Assembly (NCBI RefSeq): GCF_024362765.1 | Contig: NZ_CP093302.1 | Location: forward strand, 1,890,001-1,954,000 | Source of the DNA: Alkalihalobacillus sp. LMS6 | GTDB lineage: Bacteria > Bacillota > Bacilli > Bacillales > Bacillaceae_D | Direction of reading: 5' to 3' | DNA length: 64,000 nt | Part shown: positions 1 through 9,045 of the stretch, in pieces | Position numbering within the stretch: the first letter of the stretch is position 1 | Layout: each line of letters begins with the position of its first letter | Position numbers and translations under genes: made by a program | The notes under the pieces: model-generated | The model's input: only the letters and a program-made list of their open reading frames with translations | Database searches by the model: none | What the model was told of the DNA's origin: nothing

Positions 1-112
1 TGTTCCGCTACTTTTTTCCATTGTGTGTTAAACTATATATTGGCTCATCATTTACCTTTCCTCGATTAACTCAAAAACATGCGGACAAATTTATTGGAAA
101 GGTTGTGAGAAC

Positions 113-706
113 ATGTCCATTCAGTACCCTAATGGCAAACGCTATCGATCGAATTCGTCATCACGCTCTACCAAAACATCGATCGCGTATGGTGGGAGAG
201 GGATGTCTTTTGAGTCTGATATTGACGAATCAAATACGTATTACTTACTTAAAGAACAAGCGGTCATCCATAAAAAACCGACGCCGATCCAAATTGTAAA
301 TGTTGATTATCCCAAGCGTAGCGCGGCGGTCATCAAAGAAGCGTACTTTAAACAAGCATCAACAACAGATTATAATGGTGTATACAAAGGTCACTATATT
401 GATTTCGAAGCAAAGGAAACGAAGAATAAGACATCCTTCCCCTTACAAAACATTCACCAACATCAAGTTGATCACATGCGTAATGTGGTGAAGCAAAACG
501 GGATCTGTTTTCTTTTAATTCGGTTCCAAGATACGAAAGAAGTTTTTTTACTAGATGCCACTGTACTTATTTCTTTTTATGATCATCAAACGGAACGGAA
601 ATCGATTAAAAAAGCGGATATTATGACTTATGGACACCATGTTCACACTGGCTATCAGCCATTTATTGATTATTTACGGACAGTTGATGAACTCTATATT
701 AACTAG
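113..706 (+). CDS. recU: Holliday junction resolvase RecU
   Basis: This 197-residue protein is the Firmicute Holliday-junction endonuclease, which cleaves four-way junctions during recombinational repair and chromosome segregation together with RuvAB. A PD-(D/E)xK nuclease core is visible: Asp86 in TDYNG, then Glu99 and Lys101 in YIDFEAKET. An N-terminal basic and serine-rich segment (residues 1-25) precedes the fold, as in other RecU proteins. The ATG is preceded by AAAGG about 11 bases upstream. It lies 20 bases upstream of ponA on the same strand, the conserved recU-ponA pairing of Bacillaceae, so the two are probably co-transcribed. The 112 bases before it show no clear promoter. Confidence 0.96.
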   Translation: MSIQYPNGKRYRSNSSSRSTKTSIAYGGRGMSFESDIDESNTYYLLKEQAVIHKKPTPIQIVNVDYPKRSAAVIKEAYFKQASTTDYNGVYKGHYIDFEAKETKNKTSFPLQNIHQHQVDHMRNVVKQNGICFLLIRFQDTKEVFLLDATVLISFYDHQTERKSIKKADIMTYGHHVHTGYQPFIDYLRTVDELYIN

Positions 707-726
707 CACCAAAAGGGGAGAAAAAT

Positions 727-3450
727 ATGGCAGATGAATATAAATCACGCCAAGAGCGCAAACATGCGCAAACGAGCGATAAAAAACCAAAGAAGCCAAA
801 AAATGATGGCAGCGGCGGTGGAAAAAAACCTAAAAAACCACTGTTTAAAAAAATTCTGATTACGTTACTTATTCTCTTAGGGGTTGGCTTAATTGGTGGC
901 GGAGTGGCAATCGGTGTAATTGTTGCAAGCGCACCAGATATTGAACGAGAGAAGCTAATGCTTCCGCAATCGTTACAAGTACACGACATGGACGATGAGC
1001 TTGTGTTTACCTTAACAGGTGGGGAAAATCGAATTAATGCCGACATTAACGATATGCCCGACCATCTCCAAAACGCTTTCCTAGCGATTGAAGATCACCG
1101 CTTCCGCGAACATTTTGGCGTAGATGTACGTCGATTAGGTGGTGCTGTTGTCGCCAACTTACGTGAAGGCTTTGGCGCTGAAGGTGGTTCAACCATTACC
1201 CAGCAGCTTGTGAAAAACTTATTCTTATCCCAAGATAAACAGCTAACGAGAAAGATTCAAGAAGCGTATCTCGCCATTCAGCTCGAGCGCATGTATTCGA
1301 AAGATGAGATTTTAGAAATGTATTTAAATCAAATTAATTTAGGACCTTCTGCTGGCTACGGCGTTCAACTTGCTTCAGAAGCGTATTTTGATAAACCGAA
1401 CTTAGAAGACTTAACCGTTGCGGATGCTGCTGTGTTGGCTGCGATCCCTCAACGTCCAAGAGATTTTGATCCAGTTCGAAATCCTGAAAACAATGAACAA
1501 CGTCGTAACATCGTTATTGATCGAATGGAGCGAGAAGATTTCATTACTGCCGAAGAAGCAGAAGAAGCTCGTAATACTGACATTAACGAACAAATTAACT
1601 ATACAGAAACAGAAGACTCTGGCTGGTACACGTTCTATGATGAAGTGTTAAAAGAGCTTGACGATTTAGGGTTTACAACAGACGAAATTTACCACTCGGG
1701 CTTACGTGTATACACGACTCTTGATACAGACGCACAAGATTTAGTTGATTCTGTATTGAAATCTGGTGAATACGAAGGATTGCCGTTCCCAGATAATGAA
1801 GACTTCCGCGTTGGCGTAACACTCCTTGATACCGAATCCGGTGCTGTACGTGCGATGGGGAACGGAACAGAAGAAAACGATGCACGGGTAAATAACTACG
1901 CGTCCATTCAAACGAACCATGGTTCGGTGATGAAGCCTCTTCTTGGCTATGGTCCTGTTATTGAAAATGAGCAATGGTCAACCGGTCATATTATTGCCGA
2001 TGAACCGTACAATTACGCGACTGAAAGTGATACACCTGTTCGAAATTTTGATCGTCAATATAAAGGCAATATGCGCATGCGCCAAGCATTAGCAGAATCA
2101 CGTAATGTACCGGCGGTTAAAGCATTAAATGAAGCCGGACAAGAAAACGCCTATGAATTTTTAGAGCGAATGTTTGAACCTGGTGGCGATCAAGTTGAAT
2201 CTGGTATATTAGGACCTGCACAAGGTTCGACAAAAGAAATCGCTGGTGCTTATGCAGCATTTGGAAATAACGGTGCTCATACAGAACCGTATACAATCCG
2301 AAAAATTGTCTATCCTGATGGACGAGAAATTAACGTCCAGCCAGAAACAGAACAAGTAATGGAAGACTACACTGGTTACATGGTTACCGACATGTTGAAA
2401 TCGGTCATGACTGATGGAACGGGAACAACGGCTCAAGTACCAAACGTTCCTATAGCCGGTAAAACAGGAACATCAAACTTTTCACCAGCTGATTATGCCA
2501 ATTTAAATATAGGCGAAAATGCAGGCGCCTACCCAACATCTGCATTTACCGGCTATAGTACGGAATATACGCTATCCACATGGATTGGCTTTACTGACCG
2601 ACGCGGCGACAATTATTTAACGAGTGAGCACAATCAAATTACCCGTAATTTATTCCGTCACATTATGACAGGGATGCATGAAGGGGTTCAAACGTCTGAT
2701 TTCACAATGCCTGATTCTGTTGAACGGATTAGCGTTGAGCGTGGAACAGGTCAATTGCCAAGTGCAGGAACACCGAGTAGCGAAATTGTTTCAGAACTCT
2801 TTGTGCGCGGATCTGGCCCATCTCAAGTATCGGAAGAATTTGCGCAAGATATTCCAGACCCTAGTGGCCTTGACTATAGCTACAATGAAGAAGCGGAAAC
2901 CATTACATTCACATGGTCCTATCCTGCTGACGTATTAGATGACGTCGAATTTGAAACGAGTGTTAGCTCTGGTTCTTTAGATGTTTCATCTGATTCCTTG
3001 AGTGCCACCGTCTCGAATGTTACGCCTGGAACCTATACATTTAGTGTCAGGGCACGGGCAACAGACGGTACGGATGGCGCAAGCTCTTCAGTTTCTGTAA
3101 CAGCAACGATTGAAGATGAAGGAGAAGAAGAGGAAGAAGAGATTGAAGAAGAAGAACCAGTAGAAGAAGAACCGGTTGAAGAGGAGCCAGCGGAAGAAGA
3201 GCCACAACAAGATGAAGATCCAAGCGGTGGCGATGACAACAATGGTGGCGATACGGGTGATGATTCGAACGATGAAGATTCTACCGATACTGACACATCT
3301 CCAGATGAAGGATCTTCGGATCAAGGTGGCAATGGTGAAGACGACTCCGGCAGCCCAGACAATGAGTCAGGAAACTCCGAAGACACCACTCCAGACTCTG
3401 GAAATGGAAATGGTTCTGATTCTGAACCTGATGAAACGGATGAAGAATAA
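727..3450 (+). CDS. ponA: Class A penicillin-binding protein 1A (PBP1A/1)
   Basis: This bifunctional peptidoglycan glycosyltransferase/transpeptidase has 907 residues. A short Lys-rich cytoplasmic tail is followed by one membrane anchor (about residues 38-62). The GT51 domain shows Glu122 in EDHRF and the GGSTITQQLVKN motif. The transpeptidase motifs are Ser400 in SVMK, SRN at about 458 and KTG at about 579. A fibronectin-III-like region (about 715-790) leads into an extremely acidic C-terminal tail from about residue 796 to the end, made of Glu/Pro repeats and then Asp/Ser/Gly/Asn, with no Lys or Arg. The ribosome binding site is AAAGGGGAG. It follows recU and ends at a bidirectional terminator shared with dynA. 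The acidic tail fits an outer-surface protein of an alkaliphile, which is inference. Confidence 0.97.
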   Translation: MADEYKSRQERKHAQTSDKKPKKPKNDGSGGGKKPKKPLFKKILITLLILLGVGLIGGGVAIGVIVASAPDIEREKLMLPQSLQVHDMDDELVFTLTGGENRINADINDMPDHLQNAFLAIEDHRFREHFGVDVRRLGGAVVANLREGFGAEGGSTITQQLVKNLFLSQDKQLTRKIQEAYLAIQLERMYSKDEILEMYLNQINLGPSAGYGVQLASEAYFDKPNLEDLTVADAAVLAAIPQRPRDFDPVRNPENNEQRRNIVIDRMEREDFITAEEAEEARNTDINEQINYTETEDSGWYTFYDEVLKELDDLGFTTDEIYHSGLRVYTTLDTDAQDLVDSVLKSGEYEGLPFPDNEDFRVGVTLLDTESGAVRAMGNGTEENDARVNNYASIQTNHGSVMKPLLGYGPVIENEQWSTGHIIADEPYNYATESDTPVRNFDRQYKGNMRMRQALAESRNVPAVKALNEAGQENAYEFLERMFEPGGDQVESGILGPAQGSTKEIAGAYAAFGNNGAHTEPYTIRKIVYPDGREINVQPETEQVMEDYTGYMVTDMLKSVMTDGTGTTAQVPNVPIAGKTGTSNFSPADYANLNIGENAGAYPTSAFTGYSTEYTLSTWIGFTDRRGDNYLTSEHNQITRNLFRHIMTGMHEGVQTSDFTMPDSVERISVERGTGQLPSAGTPSSEIVSELFVRGSGPSQVSEEFAQDIPDPSGLDYSYNEEAETITFTWSYPADVLDDVEFETSVSSGSLDVSSDSLSATVSNVTPGTYTFSVRARATDGTDGASSSVSVTATIEDEGEEEEEEIEEEEPVEEEPVEEEPAEEEPQQDEDPSGGDDNNGGDTGDDSNDEDSTDTDTSPDEGSSDQGGNGEDDSGSPDNESGNSEDTTPDSGNGNGSDSEPDETDEE

Positions 3451-3465
3451 GAAATAAAACAGAGA

Positions 3466-3499
3466 AAAAGCGTAGGGGTTTCGCGAACCCTACGCTTTT
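3466..3499. terminator. Bidirectional terminator between ponA and dynA
   Basis: An inverted repeat (arms AAAAGCGTAGGGGTT and AACCCTACGCTTTT, loop TCGCG) with A-rich and T-rich flanks sits between the converging ponA and dynA genes. The dynA TAG stop codon lies inside one arm, so the terminator overlaps the last codons of dynA. Confidence 0.85.
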
Positions 3500-6400
3500 A
3501 TTTCATGTAGCCAAGCTTTTATAACGTCGATTTCCGCTTGCAAATCCTGTTGAATTGCTTTTGTATTTAACTGCTTTCTCTTTGCACGTTCAAGGGTTAT
3601 TTGCTGGTCGAGCATTGCTTTACACTCTTTAAATGCATCATTTGTTTCTTGCTTGAGCCATTCCTTACTCTTTCCTTCTTCTTCTCTTAATCCTGAGCGA
3701 ATTTGTTGGACAAGCTCATCAACCAGCTGTTCTTTCACTTGCTTCACTTGCTGCTGTTCAAAGAACGTTTTTAATGACGAAAATTGATTCACGTGTGAGT
3801 GAATAGAAAGCGTACTTGTCAACAAATCAGGTGACAGTTGAGAGGAAAAGCTTTTTCTCATTTTCGGAAATGGAAAACCTGGTATACCTGACTGAAAGCT
3901 TTGTTGCCACACCTTTTTCCACTGTTCAAACGAACGCTGTAACTCTAGGGAAAGTCGAATTCTCGTCGCTTTTAGCTCTTGATTTACATAAAACAGACTA
4001 TCTTCATTCCAAGACAACAGCTGCTGTTCAAGTGCTTCTTTTTGTTTTTTTCTCGAAGAACCTACAATGGTCGCCACATTTACAAATTCAATAAAGCGAT
4101 CCCGACTAATATATGGCGTTCGTTCACGTAAGTACGCAAATAATTCACTCGCCTCTTGCTCTACTTCCATAAATAACGATGCTGCTTCATCCTTATAAAA
4201 CGCTTGCTGCGCCTCCATCAGGCTTTCTTCAAACCGAACGAGCTGTGTCGATTTTTCATGATCTGCCATAGTAGCAAAGGACTGCACGTCTTGCAAATAA
4301 ATTACATACTGCTTAACATGTTCAACAAACTGTGTTCGATTCGCATCTTTAAGAGCGCGTAGCATCGGTCCATATAATTCTTGTTGAAATTGTTGAAAAT
4401 CAGTTGAAGACTCTTTCATGAGAGCTTCTTTACTAGAAAGCGAAAATAATGCAGGTCGATCAATTCCCGCTTCTTCTAATGAACGGGTCACAAAAGATTC
4501 TACCCCTAGCCGCTCTTCTTCGTTTGCAGCTAGATCAATGGCATTTAAAACAAAGTAAAGCTTTTTAGAAGAAACGTGTTGATTCATCTTTCCAAGCTGC
4601 TCGATAAACTGTGCATCGGCTCGTGAAAATGAATGGTTGTAATAGGTTACATACAGAATTGCATCTGATGCTTTAACTTGGTCGTACGCAACATTCGTAT
4701 GTCGTCCATTAATCGAATTTACCCCAGGCGTATCGACTAACGTTAATCCTTTTGCAGTCCATTCACATTCATAATAAATCGTTACTCGGGAAATAAAACA
4801 AGCAACTTCTTCATGAACAATTTTTTCATTCAACTCATTCATTGATACCATTTCTTCTTGTTCTAACCACGATTCATACTTTTTCATGCTATGTTGCAAC
4901 GTTTCAATGTATGCGAGTGCTTGTTTTTTTGCTGCTGTCGTCACTCGGTACGTTTGCGTTCGAAACCGTTGAAGCTGTTCAAGAGTCACAGTCGCTTCAA
5001 GCAATTGCGAGATTGACGCGAGCTCTCCTCTAAGTTGCTCATAAGACTTATATTGAATATGAACATCACCATGACCGTGAGCATCTGTAGGACGCGTCAC
5101 AGTCGTCACAGTTGCCGTTGTTGGATGCGGGGACGATGGCAAAACCACTCCGCCTAACAGAGCATTGGCCAGACTTGATTTCCCTGCACTGAAAGCGCCG
5201 AATAGCGATAGGGTAAATTGTTCTGTTGTAATGTGTTCAGCTTCCGTTTGAAGTCGCTGGTGCCAATCTTGTGTGACGTCGCTTTTGTTTAACCGCTTTA
5301 ATTCTGCCTGCAACCCATGAATATCTTCGTCTGAAACGCCTAGCGGACGATCCGCTATATGTTCTTTTTTTGCTACTGATGTTAAGATCGTCTTGCCAAC
5401 ACTTGCTTTTACTTGATTTTTCCACATCGTATCTTCTTCTTCAAAGATAACGTTTTCATTTATTTTCTGTTTTAATACTTTGGCAAACGCTCCGCGATCA
5501 TCTCGTTCACTCGCTTCTTTGTCTGCTAAGCGCTTTAATGCTTCTTTTTTGTCTTTTTTCGCCACATAATGGGCCACATAAGGTTCAAGCTCTTTCATTT
5601 CTCGGTATTGCGCTTGTGCCTGTTCACTCTGCTGTTGATCATACGCTATTAATTGTTCATTTGCATCATCAAGCGCATCAACTGCGCGCTGTTTTAAATG
5701 CCGTTTAATCGCTTCTGTACGATCTTTCGTAAATTGATACACAAAAGAATCTGCAAAAGTTGAGTTTGGGACTCCTTCATCTAAAAAAGCAGGAGAAACA
5801 GTAAACGCCACATCATGAACCGCATTTAAAAAACGCTGCTGGTTTGACATCTCAGCAAGTGGAAGCGATTGCAATGTTTGTTTTAAATGGAACACCACTT
5901 GTTTATTTATTTGATCATTTAATTCCTCAATAACTTCTGCTTGACGCCGTTGTCGCTCCTGCATAATTTTCCGTTTTGACGATAAAAACCCCATTTTAAA
6001 ATTCGGGCGCATTGCGTGCAACCAGTGGAGTGTTTTTTCCGTTAGCGTCGAATTAAAAAGCGTTGCTTGCCGAAATAAATCGTCCCATTCCTTCAATATC
6101 CGCTGCTGCCGATTAGTTGATCCAGCTTCTGCTTCTTTAAATGCTTCTAAACGTTGCTGATACATGTCCACATCATCCAACTCAAATCCAATCGATTGAA
6201 TGGTATCTTCAAGGGAAGCACGCTCTTCTTCCCAATCATCTTCAATTCTGCGCTGGATGGATTTATAAAAACTATATTCAATCTTTTTTTTGCCGGCTTG
6301 AACTAAGTCACGCCCGTAGTAAAAAAGCGAAAATAACGCGTCCTTTAAACGATGAAGCTCATTATGAGGAGAGTCTTTAATCGTTGTCATATAAAAACCT

Positions 6401-7038
6401 TGATACTGGATCGACCAGTTGGCCAACGTTTCAATGATGCTGTCTTTATAGCTTTGAAAAGAGAGTTCCTCTTCATTGTGTTTATCAATTTGATTTACAA
6501 CAATAAACAAAGGCTTTCCTTCGTCTGATAATTGCTTTAAGAAACCGAGGTTTGTTTCGGACTTTACATGATTATAATCCATCACGTAAAGTAAAATATC
6601 TGTTGTAAAAAGCGCTTCAAGCGTCATATTTTGGTGAGTTGGATCCGTTGAATCGACCCCTGGCGTATCAACTAAGCTACCAGCGTGTTTTAAAAATGGA
6701 ATCGGGGCATAAATATTGAGTTTTTCAACATTGGCGCCATCCATTGCATAACGTTTAATTGCCTCCCAATCGATTTCACCACGAAATGATTTTTCTGAAC
6801 CATCAACATGAACAACGATTACCTCTAAATCCCCGTAAGCGATCGTGATCTGATTTGCACTCGTCGGAATTGGGCTAGTAGGTAAAATGGAGACACCTGT
6901 TAGATGATTAATAAGCGATGATTTCCCAGCAGAAAAATGGCCACTTAACGCAATCGATAATGTTTGTTTTTCTTGAATTCGATGCCATTGCTTGATTTCA
7001 TATTCCGTTAAATCCAGCTGCTCTTTCGTATTATTCAC
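3490..7038 (-). CDS. dynA: Tandem dynamin-like GTPase DynA (YpbR family)
   Basis: This 1182-residue protein is a fusion of two bacterial dynamin-like modules, as in B. subtilis DynA (about 1190 residues), which tethers and fuses membranes and protects against membrane stress and phage. Module 1 has the P-loop GHFSAGKSS (33-41), DTPGVDS and VNQIDK. Module 2 has a second P-loop, GAFSAGKSS (near 610), DTPGVNS and LNAIDL. Long helical segments rich in Gln, Glu and Lys follow each GTPase domain. The start ATG overlaps the ypoC stop (ATGA), implying translational coupling. It forms the end of the dnaD-nth-ypoC transcription unit and stops at the ponA terminator. In B. subtilis ypbR is not, to my knowledge, fused to this operon. 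Confidence 0.95.
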   Translation of the reverse strand: MNNTKEQLDLTEYEIKQWHRIQEKQTLSIALSGHFSAGKSSLINHLTGVSILPTSPIPTSANQITIAYGDLEVIVVHVDGSEKSFRGEIDWEAIKRYAMDGANVEKLNIYAPIPFLKHAGSLVDTPGVDSTDPTHQNMTLEALFTTDILLYVMDYNHVKSETNLGFLKQLSDEGKPLFIVVNQIDKHNEEELSFQSYKDSIIETLANWSIQYQGFYMTTIKDSPHNELHRLKDALFSLFYYGRDLVQAGKKKIEYSFYKSIQRRIEDDWEEERASLEDTIQSIGFELDDVDMYQQRLEAFKEAEAGSTNRQQRILKEWDDLFRQATLFNSTLTEKTLHWLHAMRPNFKMGFLSSKRKIMQERQRRQAEVIEELNDQINKQVVFHLKQTLQSLPLAEMSNQQRFLNAVHDVAFTVSPAFLDEGVPNSTFADSFVYQFTKDRTEAIKRHLKQRAVDALDDANEQLIAYDQQQSEQAQAQYREMKELEPYVAHYVAKKDKKEALKRLADKEASERDDRGAFAKVLKQKINENVIFEEEDTMWKNQVKASVGKTILTSVAKKEHIADRPLGVSDEDIHGLQAELKRLNKSDVTQDWHQRLQTEAEHITTEQFTLSLFGAFSAGKSSLANALLGGVVLPSSPHPTTATVTTVTRPTDAHGHGDVHIQYKSYEQLRGELASISQLLEATVTLEQLQRFRTQTYRVTTAAKKQALAYIETLQHSMKKYESWLEQEEMVSMNELNEKIVHEEVACFISRVTIYYECEWTAKGLTLVDTPGVNSINGRHTNVAYDQVKASDAILYVTYYNHSFSRADAQFIEQLGKMNQHVSSKKLYFVLNAIDLAANEEERLGVESFVTRSLEEAGIDRPALFSLSSKEALMKESSTDFQQFQQELYGPMLRALKDANRTQFVEHVKQYVIYLQDVQSFATMADHEKSTQLVRFEESLMEAQQAFYKDEAASLFMEVEQEASELFAYLRERTPYISRDRFIEFVNVATIVGSSRKKQKEALEQQLLSWNEDSLFYVNQELKATRIRLSLELQRSFEQWKKVWQQSFQSGIPGFPFPKMRKSFSSQLSPDLLTSTLSIHSHVNQFSSLKTFFEQQQVKQVKEQLVDELVQQIRSGLREEEGKSKEWLKQETNDAFKECKAMLDQQITLERAKRKQLNTKAIQQDLQAEIDVIKAWLHEIKA

Positions 7039-7538
7039 AGTTGACTTCCTCTCTTTAACAGATTGACTCGTTCATTCAATTTTTTAAGGTCATCCATAAA
7101 GGAACATAATTGAACGAATGCTCGATCATTTTGATGAGATAAAATAAAAACCAATCGATCTTGCGTATTCAAAGGCGTGTAAGCAAATGAAGATATGGCT
7201 TGCTTCAGGTTCATTAAATCAACATTTTGACCGTTTAGCCAAAATAGTGCCTGCACCATCATCGCTTTCATGACATTTTGTTCATGCGCAATTTCTTTTG
7301 CTTTGCCTTCTTTAAAGTAAACCTTATACGTAGCTTGATTACTCTCAAACGAGTCGACCAAAATGCGAATCGCTTCCGTCGCACCAGTCTGCCAAGGTTT
7401 CGTTAACATCGTAATATCTTCAGAGAATGGATGCGCCCACTGACGCTCCAAAAATGTATGAGACGGATGAATAGATATGTGCGCACCCTTTTTATAAAAC
7501 GGCTGGACACAGAAAGACGGAGGAACGATTTTATCCAT
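7035..7538 (-). CDS. ypoC: YpoC-family protein
   Basis: This 167-residue soluble protein matches the YpoC family mainly by position, directly after nth in the dnaD-nth-ypoC order of Bacillaceae, and by its size. No catalytic motif, signal peptide or membrane segment is visible. The C-terminal half is helical, with Asp/Lys-rich segments. Its start codon overlaps the end of nth by 8 bases and its stop overlaps the dynA start, so all three are probably translated in a coupled way. The function is unknown. Confidence 0.8.
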   Translation of the reverse strand: MDKIVPPSFCVQPFYKKGAHISIHPSHTFLERQWAHPFSEDITMLTKPWQTGATEAIRILVDSFESNQATYKVYFKEGKAKEIAHEQNVMKAMMVQALFWLNGQNVDLMNLKQAISSFAYTPLNTQDRLVFILSHQNDRAFVQLCSFMDDLKKLNERVNLLKRGSQL

Positions 7539-8190
7539 GTTCCTCCACCCCTTTCAACCGTTTCTTTCCTTCTCGACACATAAACGCTAGTGGACATTGT
7601 TGACATTGTGGGTTTTGCGCCTTGCAATGATAGCGCCCAAAAAATATCATTCGATGATGAGCATCGGACCAATCCTGTTTATGAATTTTTTTCTCAAGCG
7701 TTTCTTCCACTTGTTTAACCGAATCTTTCCAACGACAAATGCCTAAGCGCTTAGAGACGCGCTCAACATGTGTATCAACAGCAATTGCAGGTATATCAAA
7801 AGCAACACTTGTCACAACGTTTGCTGTTTTTCGACCTACTCCAGCAAGTGCCTCTAACGCTTCTCTTGCAGCAGGCACTTCGCCACCATGGTCGTCAATG
7901 AGCGATTGCGCCATTTTTTTAATGTTTTTTGCTTTATTTCGATACAACCCAATAGAGCGAATATCCGTTTGCAATTCTTCTAAATCAACAGCGACATAAT
8001 CTTCTGGTGTCTTATATTTAGCAAACAAAGCCGGCGTGACACGGTTCACAAGTGCGTCTGTGCATTGCGCAGACAACATTACCGCGACAAGCAGTTCAAA
8101 TGGATTTTCATGAACCAATTCACATTCAGCTTCCGGAAACATCTCTCCCATTTGATCAACCGCATATTGGGTATCTTTTTTTGATAACAT
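7531..8190 (-). CDS. nth: Endonuclease III (DNA glycosylase/AP lyase)
   Basis: This 219-residue base-excision repair enzyme removes oxidised pyrimidines and nicks abasic sites by beta-elimination. The helix-hairpin-helix LAGVGRKTA carries the catalytic Lys121, and the catalytic Asp139 is in VDTHVERVSKRLG. Four cysteines (189, 196, 199, 205) in C-x6-C-x2-C-x5-C spacing form the [4Fe-4S] site. The length is typical of the family. It follows dnaD after 10 bases and overlaps ypoC. Confidence 0.97.
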   Translation of the reverse strand: MLSKKDTQYAVDQMGEMFPEAECELVHENPFELLVAVMLSAQCTDALVNRVTPALFAKYKTPEDYVAVDLEELQTDIRSIGLYRNKAKNIKKMAQSLIDDHGGEVPAAREALEALAGVGRKTANVVTSVAFDIPAIAVDTHVERVSKRLGICRWKDSVKQVEETLEKKIHKQDWSDAHHRMIFFGRYHCKAQNPQCQQCPLAFMCREGKKRLKGVEEHG

Positions 8191-8200
8191 CTTCTGCTCC

Positions 8201-8920
8201 TTACAAATTTTCTAACCAATTAAATCCAGGAATGTTCTCAGATTGTGTTGGTGCTTGTCTGCGCTCTTTTTCTTTCGTTGGAATCGGTGTTTTTTTTCTG
8301 AACCGCTCACTATGGGCATGCGCTTGCTCTACGGTTTTAATTCCATTCCGTTGCCATTCAAATAAAATACGGTCAATATAACGGAAATTTAATTTACCTG
8401 AAATGACTGCTTCTTTTAAGGCAGCTTGAATGAGTGCTATTGTATGTGTATCTTGATCAATCCACATGGAAATGGTCTCAACTTCAATAGGAGATAAAGG
8501 GCGCGCAAATTCTTGTTCAAACTGTTGAAAAAGTTGACCTTCCTGTTCAGCTGCTTTGTTTCCATGTTTTTCGCTTTCCTTTGTTTCCAAATGCTGAATG
8601 AGCAACATCCAAAGTGGTTCAAGCGAACAGTATTCATACATCATATTCGTTTCTTCATCGCGACTATTTTTTATAAGTAAAAGTCGTTTTCGTACAAGCT
8701 GTCCAATTTTTTCGGCACAGTCTTCTACCGAAAGCGTCATTTGTTCACTTAACGTTTGTGGAGTCGGAAATGAATCACCACTATCAATTAAGCGTTGAAT
8801 TTGTATTAAAAGAACGAGCTCTGTCTCGTTAATGTTCAATCTTGTATAATGCTCTAAAAGAAGATGAGGCACAGTTACTTGTTTTTGCTGAACCCATTTC
8901 AATGCTACCATTTCATTCAC
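8201..8920 (-). CDS. dnaD: DNA replication initiation protein DnaD
   Basis: DnaD works with DnaB and DnaI to load the replicative helicase at oriC and at restarted forks. The protein has the N-terminal winged-helix region and the C-terminal DnaD/DnaB domain with FEQEFARPLSPIE and FRYIDRILFEWQRNGIKTVEQA. I chose a GTG start (239 residues) because GAGGTGG lies 5 bases upstream and the length agrees with B. subtilis DnaD (232). An in-frame ATG further upstream has no ribosome binding site, and an ATG four codons inside is an alternative. It is the first gene of dnaD-nth-ypoC-dynA. Confidence 0.93.
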   Translation of the reverse strand: MNEMVALKWVQQKQVTVPHLLLEHYTRLNINETELVLLIQIQRLIDSGDSFPTPQTLSEQMTLSVEDCAEKIGQLVRKRLLLIKNSRDEETNMMYEYCSLEPLWMLLIQHLETKESEKHGNKAAEQEGQLFQQFEQEFARPLSPIEVETISMWIDQDTHTIALIQAALKEAVISGKLNFRYIDRILFEWQRNGIKTVEQAHAHSERFRKKTPIPTKEKERRQAPTQSENIPGFNWLENL

Positions 8921-8942
8921 AGTTACCACCTCTAACTTCCTA

Positions 8943-8951
8943 AGTATAACA
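8943..8951 (-). promoter_or_regulatory. Extended -10 promoter for dnaD operon
   Basis: On the minus strand TGTTATACT reads as an extended -10 element (TGnTATACT) about 23 bases upstream of the dnaD GTG. No good -35 is seen at the right distance. A perfect 14-base palindrome, CTGCCTAGAGGCAG (8959-8972), lies just upstream and could be an operator. Confidence 0.45.
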
Positions 8952-8997
8952 CGTTTTTCTGCCTCTAGGCAGTAGAAAAGCAGAGCGCACAATCATG

Positions 8998-9036
8998 AAA
9001 AAAACCCTTCAACGTAATCAAATACGTTAAAGGGTT
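8998..9036 (-). terminator. asnS terminator
   Basis: Arms AACCCTT-c-AACGTA and TACGTT-a-AAGGGTT with a 6-base loop are followed on the minus strand by a run of seven T. It lies 10 bases after the asnS stop and separates asnS from dnaD. Confidence 0.85.
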
Positions 9037-9045
9037 CAGCCATTT

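Noticed and set aside
3033-3296. Antisense ORF of Ser-rich protein opposite ponA tail
   Set aside because: It mirrors the low-complexity Glu/Asp codons of the ponA tail and has no ribosome binding site.
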